Source of the DNA: Oegoconia quadripuncta
Lineage: Eukaryota; Arthropoda; Insecta; Lepidoptera; Autostichidae
Assembly: GCA_949316235.1 (NCBI GenBank)
Contig: OX438758.1
Location: 13,177,731 to 13,241,730, forward strand
Reading direction: 5' to 3'
DNA length: 64,000 bases
Positions within the stretch are counted from its first letter, which is position 1. The number at the start of each line of letters is the position of its first letter. Below the pieces are notes generated by a model, which searched no databases, had not been told where the DNA came from, and was given only the letters and a program-made list of their open reading frames with translations. Positions 33,600 through 44,330 of this stretch are shown here, one piece after another. A program made the translations under genes and the position numbers.

Positions 33600-33825
33600 C
33601 TCGGTCGTAAATTGTAAATTTCTTTTATCAATCAATCCTACAGTTATAGTGATTTTCATTTTTAGTTATAAGTCTGCCCAAACAAAATGGATAAAACCAA
33701 ACTTTCACGGGATTACCTCAGTACATTTACTGTAAAATTACTGTAAAAGGCATGCCTGTAGCAGGCATGTTTGTAGCAGTAAGCAATTAAATTGTATAAA
33801 ATATCTTATGCAAGCTACATTAATA

Positions 33826-34241
33826 TTGGGTCTTTACCTATGAAATTAGAGATTTTTTCTTCGTTAATCATAATGTACCAACTCCTACGTTTCTATAGCT
33901 ATTTACAAATTTGTTTTTTATTTGGAAAATAGAATATTTTCTAGGTTTCACATGAAATATTTTTTAATGTCTGAGCTAAATCACATAATAAAAAAAACTT
34001 GAACACAGGTCTTTTCATGAGCTTCCCATATTATTTCTTAGATTCACAGAAACTTTTATAAAGCGATTACTTTTAAAAATTAACACTGCCTATATTTAAC
34101 TTAATGTTATCCGATAATACACACAAAGTTTAGCTAAATTTGGATTTGCCGTTCCCAAAAAAATTTCAAAAATGTTTGTAAGGAGAAAACAGTCTTAATG
34201 AAATTCTTCATACAAAACGCCAATTTCATAGGTAAGGAACT
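33826..34241. mobile_element. about 415-bp MITE, copy 1
   Basis: Left end TGGGTCTTTACCTATGAAAT; right end reversed TAGTTCCTTACCTATGAAAT. AATAT flanks both sides. It is closely matched by 54322-54731. Confidence 0.72.
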
Positions 34242-34273
34242 AATATTTACATACCTTACATACATACATTTAA

Positions 34274-34605
34274 CCGATGCCGTGGCTCAATCTAAACAAC
34301 ATTGGGTTTACGAATCGGAGGTCGCGGGTCCGATCCCCAGCGGGGTACATGTTTAAGTACTCGGTTTGGTTGGTGGTAGGGTATTTTAAAGGTCCGCCTG
34401 CCTAGCTATCACCATCTTATCTAAATCTACCACCAAGCAACAATGTTAATTGCATTGTTGTGTTCCGGTTGTCAGAGATAAGATAGCCAGTTCTCCAAAT
34501 ATGTTGGGGTTTCCCGGTCAGTAAGCTTCCACCTTCGACCTCATCTTCACTTAACATCAGGTGTGATTGAGGTCAAGTACTAACCGGTTATGTATAAAAA
34601 AAAAC
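34274..34605 (+). mobile_element. SINE-1, full length
   Basis: Head CCGATGCCGTGGCTCAAT, B box GGTCCGATCCCC, conserved body and a GTTATGTATAAAAAAAAA end. Confidence 0.85.
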
Positions 34606-34861
34606 ATTTTTTTTTAAATAAATTATTTTGTCGTTTATTTTACTTGGTGACGCATGTTCAATAGCAGTAAAAAGTTTTATGGTGTCTTTTGAATTACGAA
34701 AATAATTGCGTGAGGATCACTTGCCGTTTACATCCTGCATAAAATAAATAAACGAGAAGATGTAATTCTGTGATATTTTACTGAACACATAAGTGAGTAT
34801 CAACATCACACCTCATTTGCTCATGTAGTCAAGTTTCAAGATAATATTGGCTCTCGCCGCA

Positions 34862-34965
34862 GCCAGAGCAATTGTTAAAGATGGATAAGAAACGCTGTGT
34901 AAAGAGGGTTATTACAGGATAGATGATTATTTAGGCGATAAGGAGGTCTTGTGTTAGCTGAATAC
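34862..34965 (+). pseudogene. LINE RT C-terminal scrap
   Basis: GTTATTACAGGATAGATGAT and GGCGATAAGGAGGTC are nearly identical to the antisense copy at 8.3 kb, encoding the YYRIDDYLGDKE end of that LINE ORF. Confidence 0.65.
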
Positions 34966-34992
34966 CAAGTCGAGTTAACTACGCTTATGTCA

Positions 34993-35113
34993 TTTTTTTT
35001 TTATTTGAGAGGGCGGCAAACGAGCATGCGGGTCACCTGATGGAAAGCAATCGCCGCCGCCCATGGACACCCGCAACACCAAAAGGGTCACAGATGCGTT
35101 GCCGGCCTTTGAG
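34993..35113 (-). mobile_element. LINE 3' tail, same lineage as 2745-3140
   Basis: Poly(T), then GAGAGGGCGGCAAACGAGCA through to CGTTGCCGGCCTTTGAGG, the exact minus-strand tail. Confidence 0.75.
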
Positions 35114-35139
35114 GCTCGTAATTGCTTTTGTTTTGTAAT

Positions 35140-35275
35140 AATCTCAACTAATATTATAATGCGAAAGTTTGTATGTGTTATGATTAGGACCCGTACTAAC
35201 ATATAGATTTTTTTTTTAATGAACCGATTTTGATGAAATGTTCCACGTACACAGCCGCGGGCAACAGCTAATATG
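35140..35275. repeat. ACTAATATTATAA-type repeat fragment
   Basis: CAACTAATATTATAATGCGA AAG start, then GAACCGATTTTGATGAAATG and CACAGCCGCGGGCAACAGC. Confidence 0.55.
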
Positions 35276-35564
35276 TAATATAATGAAGTTGTAAAGATCT
35301 ATTTAAAAGATGTATTGTTTCTAACCATTATACGTCGTGAAGTTATGTAGCTTAAACATGTTGCCTCTCAATAAGTGATATTTTGGTAACCTGCATTGAA
35401 TATTTTTTTTTCGATTTTCATAGGTCTGCTAGAAACAAGTTATACCAAAACTATATATTACTACTTATAGGTATGTTCATGATACTATGTATGTATGTTA
35501 ACCGATTTCTCTTCTATTTGAGCGACCAACTGTTATTTAAAACAATTATCTTCGTTCATCATCC

Positions 35565-35745
35565 AAGGCATGGAACTCCCTTCCGGCGTCAGTTTTTCCT
35601 GAATCCTACAGCCTTGGGATCTTCAAGAGCAGAGTGAATAGGCATTTACTGGGATCGCGTGCTTCATCTTCGACCACATCGTCACTTTCCATCAGGTGAG
35701 ATTGTGGTCAAACGCGAATCCAGTCAATCATAAAAAAAATGGATA
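35565..35745 (+). mobile_element. LINE C-terminal and 3' tail fragment
   Basis: AWNSLPASVFP, then YSLGIFKSRVNRHLLGSR, is a typical LINE C terminus. It is followed by the TCACTTTCCATCAGGTGAGA tail and poly(A). A copy lies at 48280-48457. Confidence 0.75.
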
Positions 35746-35879
35746 CACTCTCGTTACGGTAATTTTATGTGTCAATATAGGAACACCGAGCATCATTACA
35801 GAAAAACTATTATTGTTGTTGTCCTTAGACGAGTTTAATGGAATATACCACTTTAGCGATAAATTCATTTTTGTATATT

Positions 35880-36100
35880 TTTACCCGACAGCCCCGAAAA
35901 GGAGGGTTATGTTTTTCGAGTGTATGTATGTTACCTTCTATAGCCTAAAAGGCTTGACCGATTTTGAAGCCCAAGGTGTCGTTCGATTCGTCTTGATCCC
36001 TAGAGTGTCACAGGATACGGTTTATGGTAAAAGATCCAACATGGCGCCCGCGAAATACAGAATATGCTGTCGGATTTTCTGGTTTTTAAATACTTAAACA
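35880..36100. repeat. interspersed repeat with CAACATGGCGCCCGCGAAAT block
   Basis: CCCCGAAAAGGAGGGTTATG, GGCTTGACCGATTTTGAAG and TTTATGGTAAAAGATCCAAC recur in the same order at 44120-44330. Parts occur at 4120-4480 (both orders), 52890-52920 and 53640-53690 (reversed). Confidence 0.6.
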
Positions 36101-36103
36101 GGT

Positions 36104-36388
36104 ATATTAATAATAATAATAATGAATAAATATCCTTGACATACACACAGCGCCATCTAGTTTCTCTTTAAGCAACTATAGGCTTGTGTTGTGGATACCA
36201 GATGGTTGATATACTATATAAATACATTTTTTTTGTAAATAAATACTTATTATAAATGAAAACATCCATAACTCGGGTACACATGCCCGTATTCATCACA
36301 CAAACTTATGCCCCTAGCGGGATTCGAACCCGCAACCTTTTGGTATGGTGGTCAGAGTTGCTAACCACTACACCAAACAGGTCGTCAT
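36104..36388 (-). mobile_element. SINE-2, full length
   Basis: ATAATAATGAATAAATATCC start, minus-strand B box GGTTCGAATCCCGC and the head at CACCAAACAGGTCGTC. Confidence 0.86.
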
Positions 36389-36832
36389 ATTCTTTAATAA
36401 TTGTTAAATAAATATCTATGTTTTTATATTAAAATGATTTTTATAAATACAAAAAAGAGTAAAAAATTGTTCTCGTGAGCGAGCTCGTTTCACATAATTT
36501 CGTTTTTTAAATAAGAGCTCGTTTCCGTTCTTGTCCGCGCAATATGGTTTTATGCATTTTAATATTAAAAATTAATTAAAATGTTGCCGTCGCGTGACTA
36601 TATAATATTAAACAGGGTAGAAAAAGTAGTTTAATATTGAGTGTAGCAAAGTTTACTAACAGCAAACCTCTTTTTATTAGGGTTCCGTATTTTAAACGAT
36701 AAAAATGGAACCCCTATACGATCACTTCGTTGTCTGTCTATCTGTTTCAGTCAGTCAAAATCACTTTACTTTAGCGCGGCTAGAAATATCAACCTGAAAA
36801 TAATATAAAATACTAAAGTCTACAGCTTTCAA

Positions 36833-37136
36833 CCGCCTCCGTGGCTCAATGTAAACAACATAGGGATACGAATCGGAGGTCGCGGGGTATATGTTTAGTA
36901 CTCGGTTTGATGGGTGGTAGGGCATTTTAAATGTCCGCCTGCCTAGCGACCACCATCCTATCTAAATCTGCCGCCAAACAGCAATGTTAATAGCGTTGTT
37001 GTGTTCCGGTTGTCAGAGATAAGATAGCCAGTTCCCCAAATGTTTCCGGGTCAGTCCGCTTCCAGCTTCGGCCTCATCTTCACTTAACATCAGGTGTGAT
37101 TGAGGTCAAGCGCTAACCAGTTGTGCATAAAAAAAA
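36833..37136 (+). mobile_element. SINE-1, B box deleted
   Basis: Head CCGCCTCCGTGGCTCAATGT, but the stretch that should hold GGTTCGATCCCC is missing (TCGCGGGGTATATG). The rest is normal, to a poly(A) at 37130. A dead copy by inference. Confidence 0.82.
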
Positions 37137-37807
37137 GCTATAACTAGTATTGCCAGATGTCCCGCTTTTGGTAGGATTCTCTGAACGGGACATCTAAAAT
37201 GCCGCTTTTTCATCTTTTCACCTGAGTAACCAATTTGGTGCTGTTAGTGCTTTAAAAATAATCCGTCACCGATGGAAGATGCAATCGAAACGACAACCAA
37301 CCATCTAGAAACAATCAATAACGATCCTGCCGTGGGGACCAGGTGCTCACACTCTTTTTAGAGAGTTATCTGAGCGTCTGGTTGATGCATCCCACGATCG
37401 GAGGGCTGGCCAAACTTTGGTCAAAGAATCAGCCTTGCTATACAGCGAGGCAACGGGGCCAGCCTTCTGTGCACCATTCCACCAACCAGGTACTTGGGGC
37501 TAGTTTTTTATTTGTGACTTTTTTAAAAATAAATTGTTAATTATTGTTCATAAATATTGTATAAATGGTAAGTTAAATAAATTTAAACATGACAATCTAG
37601 AATTTACTATTTGTATCCATTGATGTGCATTTTTATGCGTCACGATTTTATAGTATCGCTTTTTTTCATATAAATCCCGATTAAAAAAAAAGTATCTGGC
37701 GACACTACTTGTAGCCCTGTAAATAATTTAAGTTTCCAATTCAATTCTATAAAAAGTTACGGACTTACAGTAGTCATACTCGTACTATTTGACTTATGAT
37801 TAATCTT
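37137..37807. other. unassigned intron sequence
   Basis: CCCACGATCGGAGGGCTGGC around 37393 is the only GC-richer stretch; unrecognised. Confidence 0.35.
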
Positions 37808-38138
37808 CTTTTTTTTTATGCACAACGGGTTGGTACTTGACCTCAATCACACCTGATGTTAAGTGAAGATGAGGTCGAAGGTGGATGCGTACTGACCCGG
37901 AAACCCCAACACATTTGGCGGACTGGCTACCTTATCTCTGACAACCGGAACACAACAATGATATTAACATTGCTGCTTGGCGGCAGATTTAGATAAGATG
38001 GTGGTGCTAGCCAGGCGGACTTTTAAAATACCCTACCACCAACCAAACCGAGTACTTAAACATGTACCCCGCTGGGGATCGTACCCGCGACCTCCGAATC
38101 GTAAACCCAATGTTGTTTACATTGAGCTACGGAGGCGG
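37808..38138 (-). mobile_element. SINE-1, full length
   Basis: It starts (minus-strand tail) with poly(T)ATGCACAACGGG and ends at the head CCACGGAGGCGG-type sequence (GAGCTACGGAGGCGG). The B box is GGTACGATCCCC. Confidence 0.85.
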
Positions 38139-39104
38139 TCTTCAAACTTCTTACACAACAAAATTGTATGAAATTATCACGTGACAGACTTTTTTGCGTT
38201 TTTCTTCATATAACTTTTGCATAACTAAATACATATTTATAAAGCTTGAACTTTTAGCTTTATAAAGAGCTGGCGACGCGTCTGGTCGAAGTAGCGGGTG
38301 ATAGTTGCCAGTGCATAAGTCTGGCCATACACCTCAGATCGCCACTAACCTTCGCTGCTAGGTTTGCCGCTTCGAGAAGATGCAGTGCTTTCTTGGCAAT
38401 CTTACCTTTGACGTGAACATATGTTCCAGGGCGTTTCCCTTTTTTTGTTAAAATTTAAGATCCACTGTAGTTCTTTTTCAATGAAAAATAATAAATGTCG
38501 TTCTACTCTTCTTCTTCAATTTAAGAGCTATGCTCTTGTCGGTGGAGTAACGACCATGTTTAACGTTCTACTAAATGTCTTAAAATATTTTTATATAGTT
38601 ATGAAAATACAAATTTTTCAAGAATTTGATTAGTTTCCATAGAACGCTGGGTTCATTGAGTGTTAGTTAGATGTTTATTTCTGAACCATTGACACCCATT
38701 GAACCCCCCGTATGACATTCATTAGATAGCATAATTAAGATACCGAGTGGGCGTCCTGAACTATTTTAAGAATAAAGCAACATGAATCGCTACTGTTTTC
38801 TTTGAGATATAAATAAACCCTACTAAACTAACATACCTATAAGATCCTGCCTGGATACTTTCTGGGGGCGGGAACTAGAAATAGTTTTTCGTTGCAAGGT
38901 TTATTGAACCGAAACATTCCACAAGTGACATTTTTAACAACCTACGCAAAGAGGGGTCTTAAAAGCTTGAATCCTATGTCTGTCTGTATATCTGTCTAAG
39001 GCATAGTGGCGCCACAATAGTTTTTAAAGTTGACAGAAAAGATAATGTTCTTCACAATTCTTCGGTTAATTTTACGCTGGTTTACAAAAATTTATTGGTA
39101 TAAA
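38139..39104. other. unassigned intron sequence
   Basis: 38270-38410 (GCGACGCGTCTGGTCGAAGT) looks like a decayed LINE scrap, but I cannot place it. Confidence 0.35.
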
Positions 39105-39990
39105 TTTATTGTTGTGGTTGATGAAGGTAAAGTAGAATTTGTAGAAAAGACAGTCTTTTTAGGAATTACGCTTGACTACAAGCTTCAGTGGGGACCACAT
39201 CTACAATCTTTAGCGAGTAGATTGAGGTCCGCAGTATATGCCGTCTGGAAGATCAGACAGCTAACTGATGTGGTTACTGCAAGATTAGTTTATTTTAGTT
39301 ATTTCTACAGTATTATGTCCTACGGTATTTTGCTTTGGGTACAAGTGTTCCTTCGGTCTCATCGCTTGCGAAATATTAAAACAACTCCCACTCAAACAGG
39401 CAGAAGAATGAAATTCTCGTGTTTCGACATAATAAGGTTAGACTATGAAAAAATTGGTTTTTATTACAAATTCCGTGTTCAAACTTGAATTTCACAATCC
39501 CCATAGATCGAGGGTCGAACGAAGTGGAACTTAAAAATCCTCTTGGTCCGATGGTCGAAGCAAGTGGAATTTAAAAAATCCTTTTGGTGCGATGGTCGAT
39601 CGAAGTGGAGTGTAAAATTCCTGATAGCCCGACATGTCGGGCAGCAAGGAATGAAAATTCCTCGTCGTCCGACATGTCAGACAACGTTGTCGAACCAAGA
39701 GGCCGGAGTCTAAGCAGCTAATAAGAACATAATTTTATTTTGTAAAAGAGAGCAATACGAGCAATTGCGTGGATTTGACTCTCATCGGGACAGGTTTAAA
39801 GAAATTAATATTTTAAGTGTTCCTTCACAGTTTATTTACGAGAATATTAAGCACGTTCGACAAATATTTCTGCATTCCCGAAATATGTTGATAAGCATAA
39901 GTTAAATATGAGGTATAAAGACAGATAGGCCACCCCTATGTTAACACATCATTTATGGGACACTGTACACGTTTTTAGAGCATACCTGAG
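39105..39990 (+). pseudogene. decayed LINE RT C-terminal fragment split by an unknown insert
   Basis: From 39118 the frame reads VEFVEKTVFLGITLDYKLQWGPH and continues to YGILLW, closely matching the 29.7-kb LINE. It breaks at about 39340. Homology resumes near 39727 (KRAIRAI, then FKEINILSVPSQFIYENI) with a stop and frame changes. The 386 bp between do not belong to the LINE. An ORF of 152 aa covers the first half and runs into the insert by chance. Confidence 0.8.
39341..39726. other. unidentified insert within the LINE fragment, with internal short repeats
   Basis: It replaces about 10 bp of the LINE. Inside are three imperfect units of about 41 bp at 39507-39630, each with GGTCGA, AAGTGGA and AATCC. 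Two copies of the palindrome CCGACATGTCGG follow, exact at 39629-39640 and one base off at 39669-39680. I see no inverted ends, tail or coding frame. Confidence 0.5.
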
Positions 39991-40073
39991 AATAACTATT
40001 CAATAATTATTGTAAAGATCATGTCAAAACAATATTGGCAAAAACTCTTATTTCCAGTATATTTAACATAATA

Positions 40074-40218
40074 ATGGTGTCGATTCGGATGTACACTAAC
40101 TAATCTAAAACCAGTTTTAAAGTAGTACTGTCGCTTTCTCTCTAGAACAGTACGATGCGACGACAGCACTCCAAATTCGTAGTTTAGTTTAGTTGGTGTA
40201 CATCCGAATCGACACCAA
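40074..40218. mobile_element. 145-bp MITE, TA-flanked
   Basis: Left ATGGTGTCGATTCGGATGTA; right reversed TTGGTGTCGATTCGGATGTA. The arms are about 30 bp. TA at 40072-40073 and 40219-40220. Confidence 0.78.
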
Positions 40219-40377
40219 TATCATGTATCTTACGTTGAAATGAATGCTTGAAGTTTGAAGATCGGCTAAACCATTTCGTAGATATTAGCTTCTAACATAG
40301 TTGGTTTGGTCTATCTGGATCATATAATCATTTTTATTTTCTCGGGGATTTTCAAAACCTTCATTTTATAGCTATAC

Positions 40378-40594
40378 TAGCTTTCCGCCCGCGGCTTCGC
40401 CTGCGTGGAATAATTTTATCGCGGAAATGTATTTAGCCCACGGAAACTACTCACTTTATCGAAATAAAAATATCTTATGTCTTGATCCAGGGTATATTTT
40501 AACTATACACCTAATTTCACCCAAATCCGTTCATCCCTTTTGCCGTGATTGAGCAACAAACAAACATAAAAACTTTCGCATTTATAATTTTATA
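40378..40594. repeat. CTTTCCGCCCGCGGC repeat, first of a tandem pair
   Basis: Starts CTTTCCGCCCGCGGCTTCGC, contains AACTACTCACTTTATCG and CCGTGATTGAGCAACAAAC, and ends AACTTTCGCATTTATAAT. The next copy follows directly. Confidence 0.78.
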
Positions 40595-40807
40595 GCTATA
40601 CAAGCTTCCCGCAGCGGCTTCGCCCAATATATTTGTCGCGGAAATTTGCGGGAACTACTCACTTTATCGGGATAAAAAATATCATATGTCTTAATCCAGG
40701 GTATATTCCACCTATATACCAAATTTCATCTAAATCCGTTCACCCGTTTCGCTGTGATTGAGCAACAAACATACATCCAAACTTACGCATTTATAATATT
40801 AGTTAGA
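40595..40807. repeat. CTTTCCGCCCGCGGC-type repeat, second of the pair
   Basis: Starts CTATACAAGCTTCCCGCAGC and shares the same middle and the ACGCATTTATAATATTAGTT end. Confidence 0.78.
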
Positions 40808-41214
40808 TTAACTTTTATTCATTTAATTTTTGTATTATACTAGTGACATTAAAAGTCAAATAATAATGTTCTTTTATTTCAATAGTACGGGATAGTAAGT
40901 AATGATTATAATTTCCCCCGGGTGGTAGATTCATCAGTTTTGTTATTGAGCTCATTAAAATATCTCGCTCGAATCGAATTTTATAAACGATCCAGTTCGT
41001 TTGATACAGTAAATTTCGGATAGATTTTGTTTATAAAGTGAGATAGTCGTGAAATAATTCCCTGCTGAGTTACATATTGATTTTCAGTATACATACTTAC
41101 TACAAGTGTATAGCTACATTGACTGTGGACCTGCCCCCGTGTCTAGGTTCAATAGTATTAGTGTATCTAACTTCTTCGCCATTAGTTGAATTTGAAAATG
41201 TAAGTCTTACTATA

Positions 41215-41480
41215 CAGGGCGTCCCAAAGTTATGGGACATGAAGGGGAAGTACCTTAAATATTGTAGATAGTGAATTTTGCTCAAAGAAGACTATGTTAT
41301 TTTTAAAAGTTAGTAATTCTGCATTCATAGATTTTCTAAAAATTACTTGCTTCGGCTGGGAATCGAACCGACTTAAATGTGAAAAAAAAAACACCCTACT
41401 TTTATGATGCCAATCGAAAGAATAGCTAAAAAATAATAACTCTGCCTAAGTAACATAGTATTTTAAAAGAAAGGAACAAC
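41215..41480 (+). repeat. left terminal inverted repeat of transposon copy 2
   Basis: This 266-bp repeat matches 5202-5469 apart from a 2-bp gap and a few substitutions. Its B-box match is on the minus strand at 41359-41369. Confidence 0.92.
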
Positions 41481-41924
41481 ATAAAATGATTGAGTCAAAT
41501 TTCAAGAAAGTTATTTATTGCCGACGACGTTCGAAAAGTAGCGATATTATCATTCCAAAGATAGCATTGATTATTCGTAAATAAGTACCCACTTCATAAA
41601 ATAGGTACTAACATAGTTTTCCTTATTATAAGTGCACGTGTAGATGAAATGATAAAACTTGTATTTCAATACGTCCTCTGTAAGCTAGACAGAAGGCAAA
41701 TTAAAAACAAAAATAAATAATTTATAATTTGAAAATGGAACAGTTTATGACAGCGTTTGTTTGAATGCATACTTTTTAAGATATTTTAAAAAGAAGTGAT
41801 ATTTTTAAATGTTGTTCTTAAATTTGAAAATGGAACAGTATGTGCGAGCGTTTGTTTTTCGGATATTGATCTGTTTAGTCTCAATTCACTTACACAAGTG
41901 TTATTGTGTTAATTTATTGCGAAC

Positions 41925-42986
41925 ATGGCATATCAAGTAAGTTTTGATCTAATGGAAGCATATTTTTTGAACGATAAAGATATCTCTAGAAGTTTGCGGT
42001 GGTATGGCGTAAAATATCCTGATAGACAAATACCGTCTCGTAAAGTTTTGAAAAGGCTTGTGAACAATTTGAAAACTCTGGGACGTTTCGATAAACGCCC
42101 AAGAGAACCACAGCAAGAAAACCATACGATCAACGACGAAGAACTTGGTATTTTAATTTACTTTTCGGCTTTTCCGAAAGCATCGGTGAGAGAAGGAGAA
42201 CATGAAATTGGAGTTTCAAAAAGTAAAATACACCGTGTATTAAAAAAACACGGTTTTAAGAGTTATGTTGAAGGACGATTGGTTCAAAAATTACTTCCGG
42301 GCGATACAGAAAGGAGAAAAAATTTCTGTCTTGATATCCAGGCACGATTGCTCGAAGATCCAAATTTTTTGGATAATATTATTTGGACAGACGAATCTAA
42401 CTTTAGCAATAACGGTATGTATAACCGCAACAATAATCGTATTTGGTCTAAAGAAAATCCCCTACGAGTGACTGAAACTAATAACCAAGTGCGTTTTTCA
42501 CTCAACTGTTGGTGCGGACTTTTAAAAAACCGGGTTTTCTTAATCCATTTTTACCAAGGAACCTTGAACACAGAAAAGTATTTAGGAATACTTCAAATTT
42601 TAAGGGATAAGATAAGAAACCATTCCGCGGCGGAGCAAGAAAACTTAATTTTCCAACAAGATGGAGCTCCGGCTCATAATAGTCGGAGAGCAGCAGATTT
42701 TCTAAATGAATGTTTTCCTACATGGATTGGTACAAATGGACCGATTAGATGGCCGGCCAGATCCCCGGACCTCACACCATTAGATTTCTTCTTTTGGGGA
42801 TACGTGAAAGATATGCTATACAAAAAGCGATACGAGAACGTAGGCGAGTTGCAAACAGAATTGTGCCATATCACATCGAGTGTTCACCATAAAATGATTA
42901 GAAAATCAACAGGCAGCGGGCTCATTAAAAGATTGGCGATTTGCGTAAGACAAGAGGGATCACATTTTGAGCATTTAATTAGTTAA
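41925..42986 (+). CDS. transposase, IS630/Tc1/mariner superfamily, intact (copy 2)
   Basis: This 353-aa ORF is the twin of the transposase at 5914-6975, with the same two helix-turn-helix regions and the same D156, D246 and D287. Two amino acids differ: residue 133 is N instead of K (KNFC versus KKFC), and the last residue is S instead of N. A few further changes are silent, for example in the Ser codon before AFPKA. Neither amino-acid change touches the catalytic triad or the DNA-binding helices. The open frame fits a recent insertion. Its function would be cut-and-paste mobilisation of either copy, or of non-autonomous relatives sharing the ends. Activity is inferred from intactness, not shown. 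Confidence 0.94.
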   Translation: MAYQVSFDLMEAYFLNDKDISRSLRWYGVKYPDRQIPSRKVLKRLVNNLKTLGRFDKRPREPQQENHTINDEELGILIYFSAFPKASVREGEHEIGVSKSKIHRVLKKHGFKSYVEGRLVQKLLPGDTERRKNFCLDIQARLLEDPNFLDNIIWTDESNFSNNGMYNRNNNRIWSKENPLRVTETNNQVRFSLNCWCGLLKNRVFLIHFYQGTLNTEKYLGILQILRDKIRNHSAAEQENLIFQQDGAPAHNSRRAADFLNECFPTWIGTNGPIRWPARSPDLTPLDFFFWGYVKDMLYKKRYENVGELQTELCHITSSVHHKMIRKSTGSGLIKRLAICVRQEGSHFEHLIS

Positions 42987-43064
42987 TTTACAAAAAAATA
43001 CCTACTTAATTGACTACGGCAGTTTCATGTATGTTTTTTATTTGATTAAAATGATTAATTTCAC

Positions 43065-43332
43065 GTTGTTCCTTTCTTTTAAAATACTATGTTACTTAGG
43101 CAGAGTTATTATTTTTTAGCTATTCTTTCGATTGGCATCATAAAAGTAGGGTGTTTTTTTTTTCACATTTGAGTCGGTTCGATTCCCAGCCGAAGCAAAT
43201 AATTTTTAGAAAATCTATGAATGCAGAATTACTAACTTTTAAAAATAACATAAAGTCTTCTTTGAGCAAAATTCACTATCTACGATATTTAAGGTACTTC
43301 CCCTTCATGTCCCATAACTTTGGGACGCCCTG
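43065..43332 (-). repeat. right terminal inverted repeat of transposon copy 2
   Basis: This 268-bp repeat has the B box GGTTCGATTCC at 43176-43186 and a TA duplication after the CGCCCTG end. Confidence 0.92.
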
Positions 43333-43334
43333 TA

Positions 43335-43762
43335 TACTGGGTTAATGATGATAAAGGAGAAGAGATGCCTGTTGGCCACAGTTGAGAACGGAAGAGGAAA
43401 GATGATAGGTCACTAGGGGAAGACCTAGACTTATCTACTTTGACCAAGTGAAAGCAAAGGTGAATGTCGTGTCGGACCAAGAGATTAAGGGCGGAAAGCC
43501 GGAGACGTGGTAATTACTATAGTCGATTTTGACAGATTACGTGACTTTATGATGCTCGCTATCGATTAAACATCATTGTGATTGGCTGACTTGTCTTGCG
43601 TCTTGCTTGGAATTCGAACGTTTCATTGGTCAAAATTATCGATAACGACAAGGGTAGATGCTGCTTGATTAGATCTTACCTTGAACAGAAATAATAATGA
43701 GCCAAGGAACTATGGCTCTTGATTGTCCTGACAATAGGAACTAATAGTAGCGTTTGTTCCAG
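43335..43762. other. intron sequence between transposon copy 2 and exon B
   Basis: 43380-43500 encodes a RPRLXXFDQVKAKVNVVSDQ-like scrap, probably an old retroelement remnant. No regulatory element can be supported. Confidence 0.35.
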
Positions 43763-43885
43763 CCTGAGCTGTATAAGAACGAGCTAGTCCGCCAGTCATC
43801 CACCGATAGTGCTGAGCTGGAGTTCTGTGGCAAGCTTCATTTCGCGCTCAAGTACGACCAAGAAGTAGAAGCCCTTGTTGTAAAG
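43763..43885 (+). CDS. synaptotagmin-family gene, internal exon B (start of C2A)
   Basis: This 123-bp, 41-codon exon is in phase 0 at both ends. Its acceptor is gtttgttccag and its donor gtaagg. The peptide begins PELYKNELVR and runs into CGKLHFALKYDQEVEALVVK, which is the first beta-strand pair of a synaptotagmin C2A domain (G-K-L-x-F-x-L-x-Y-D, then L-V-V). It joins exon A in frame upstream, and exon C ([11 protein letters not shown]) in frame downstream, giving VVK-IFEARDL across the splice. PELYK followed by CGK resembles the vertebrate Syt3/6/10 group as I remember it, but insect subtype assignment needs an alignment. The exon is too short to stand out as an ORF. The nearest mobile element, transposon copy 2, ends about 430 bp upstream of its acceptor. 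Confidence 0.88.
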
Positions 43886-44119
43886 GTAAGGATTATCAAT
43901 GTAATTTTATTTATTCCGTATGTCTAAAGGTGAAAAAGGAAACCTTCTAGGATCACTTTTTTATCTGTATAGACATAAATTGGCAGACAGACGTCTGCCA
44001 ATGGGTTTTTTATGTAAAAAGTTACACTAAACACTTGAATTTTTACGTGTGACACAGTAGTCTATTATTGAAGTCGCATTCTAGACAACAAAGTGATCCA
44101 ATAATTAGCCGACTTTGGT

Positions 44120-44330
44120 AATGTATTTCGAGTGTATGTATGTCTGTAGACTTCTATGTTACCTCCTGCAGCCTAAACAGCTGCACCGATTTTGAAGTAC
44201 AAGGTGTAGAGCAATTTTTCTTGATTTTCTAGTGTCATAAGCATTTTATGGTAAAAAATTCAGCATGTCGTCCGCAAAACTGAAAACTTGCTGTTAGGCT
44301 TATTCGTTTTTAAATACTTAAAGGTACGAA
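44120..44330. repeat. interspersed repeat, relative of 35880-36100
   Basis: TTTCGAGTGTATGTATGTCT, ACAGCTGCACCGATTTTGAA and TTTATGGTAAAAAATTCAGC. Confidence 0.55.

Larger units (their letters stand above)
41215..43332 (+). mobile_element. IS630/Tc1/mariner-type DNA transposon, copy 2 (complete, TA target duplication)
   Basis: This 2118-bp near-identical copy of 5202-7321 is in the same orientation. TA flanks it at 41213-41214 and 43333-43334. The left repeat (41215-41480) is two bases shorter because TT is missing after AAGAAGAC. The right repeat is 43065-43332. It lies in the intron between synaptotagmin exons A and B, ending about 430 bp before exon B. Confidence 0.95.
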
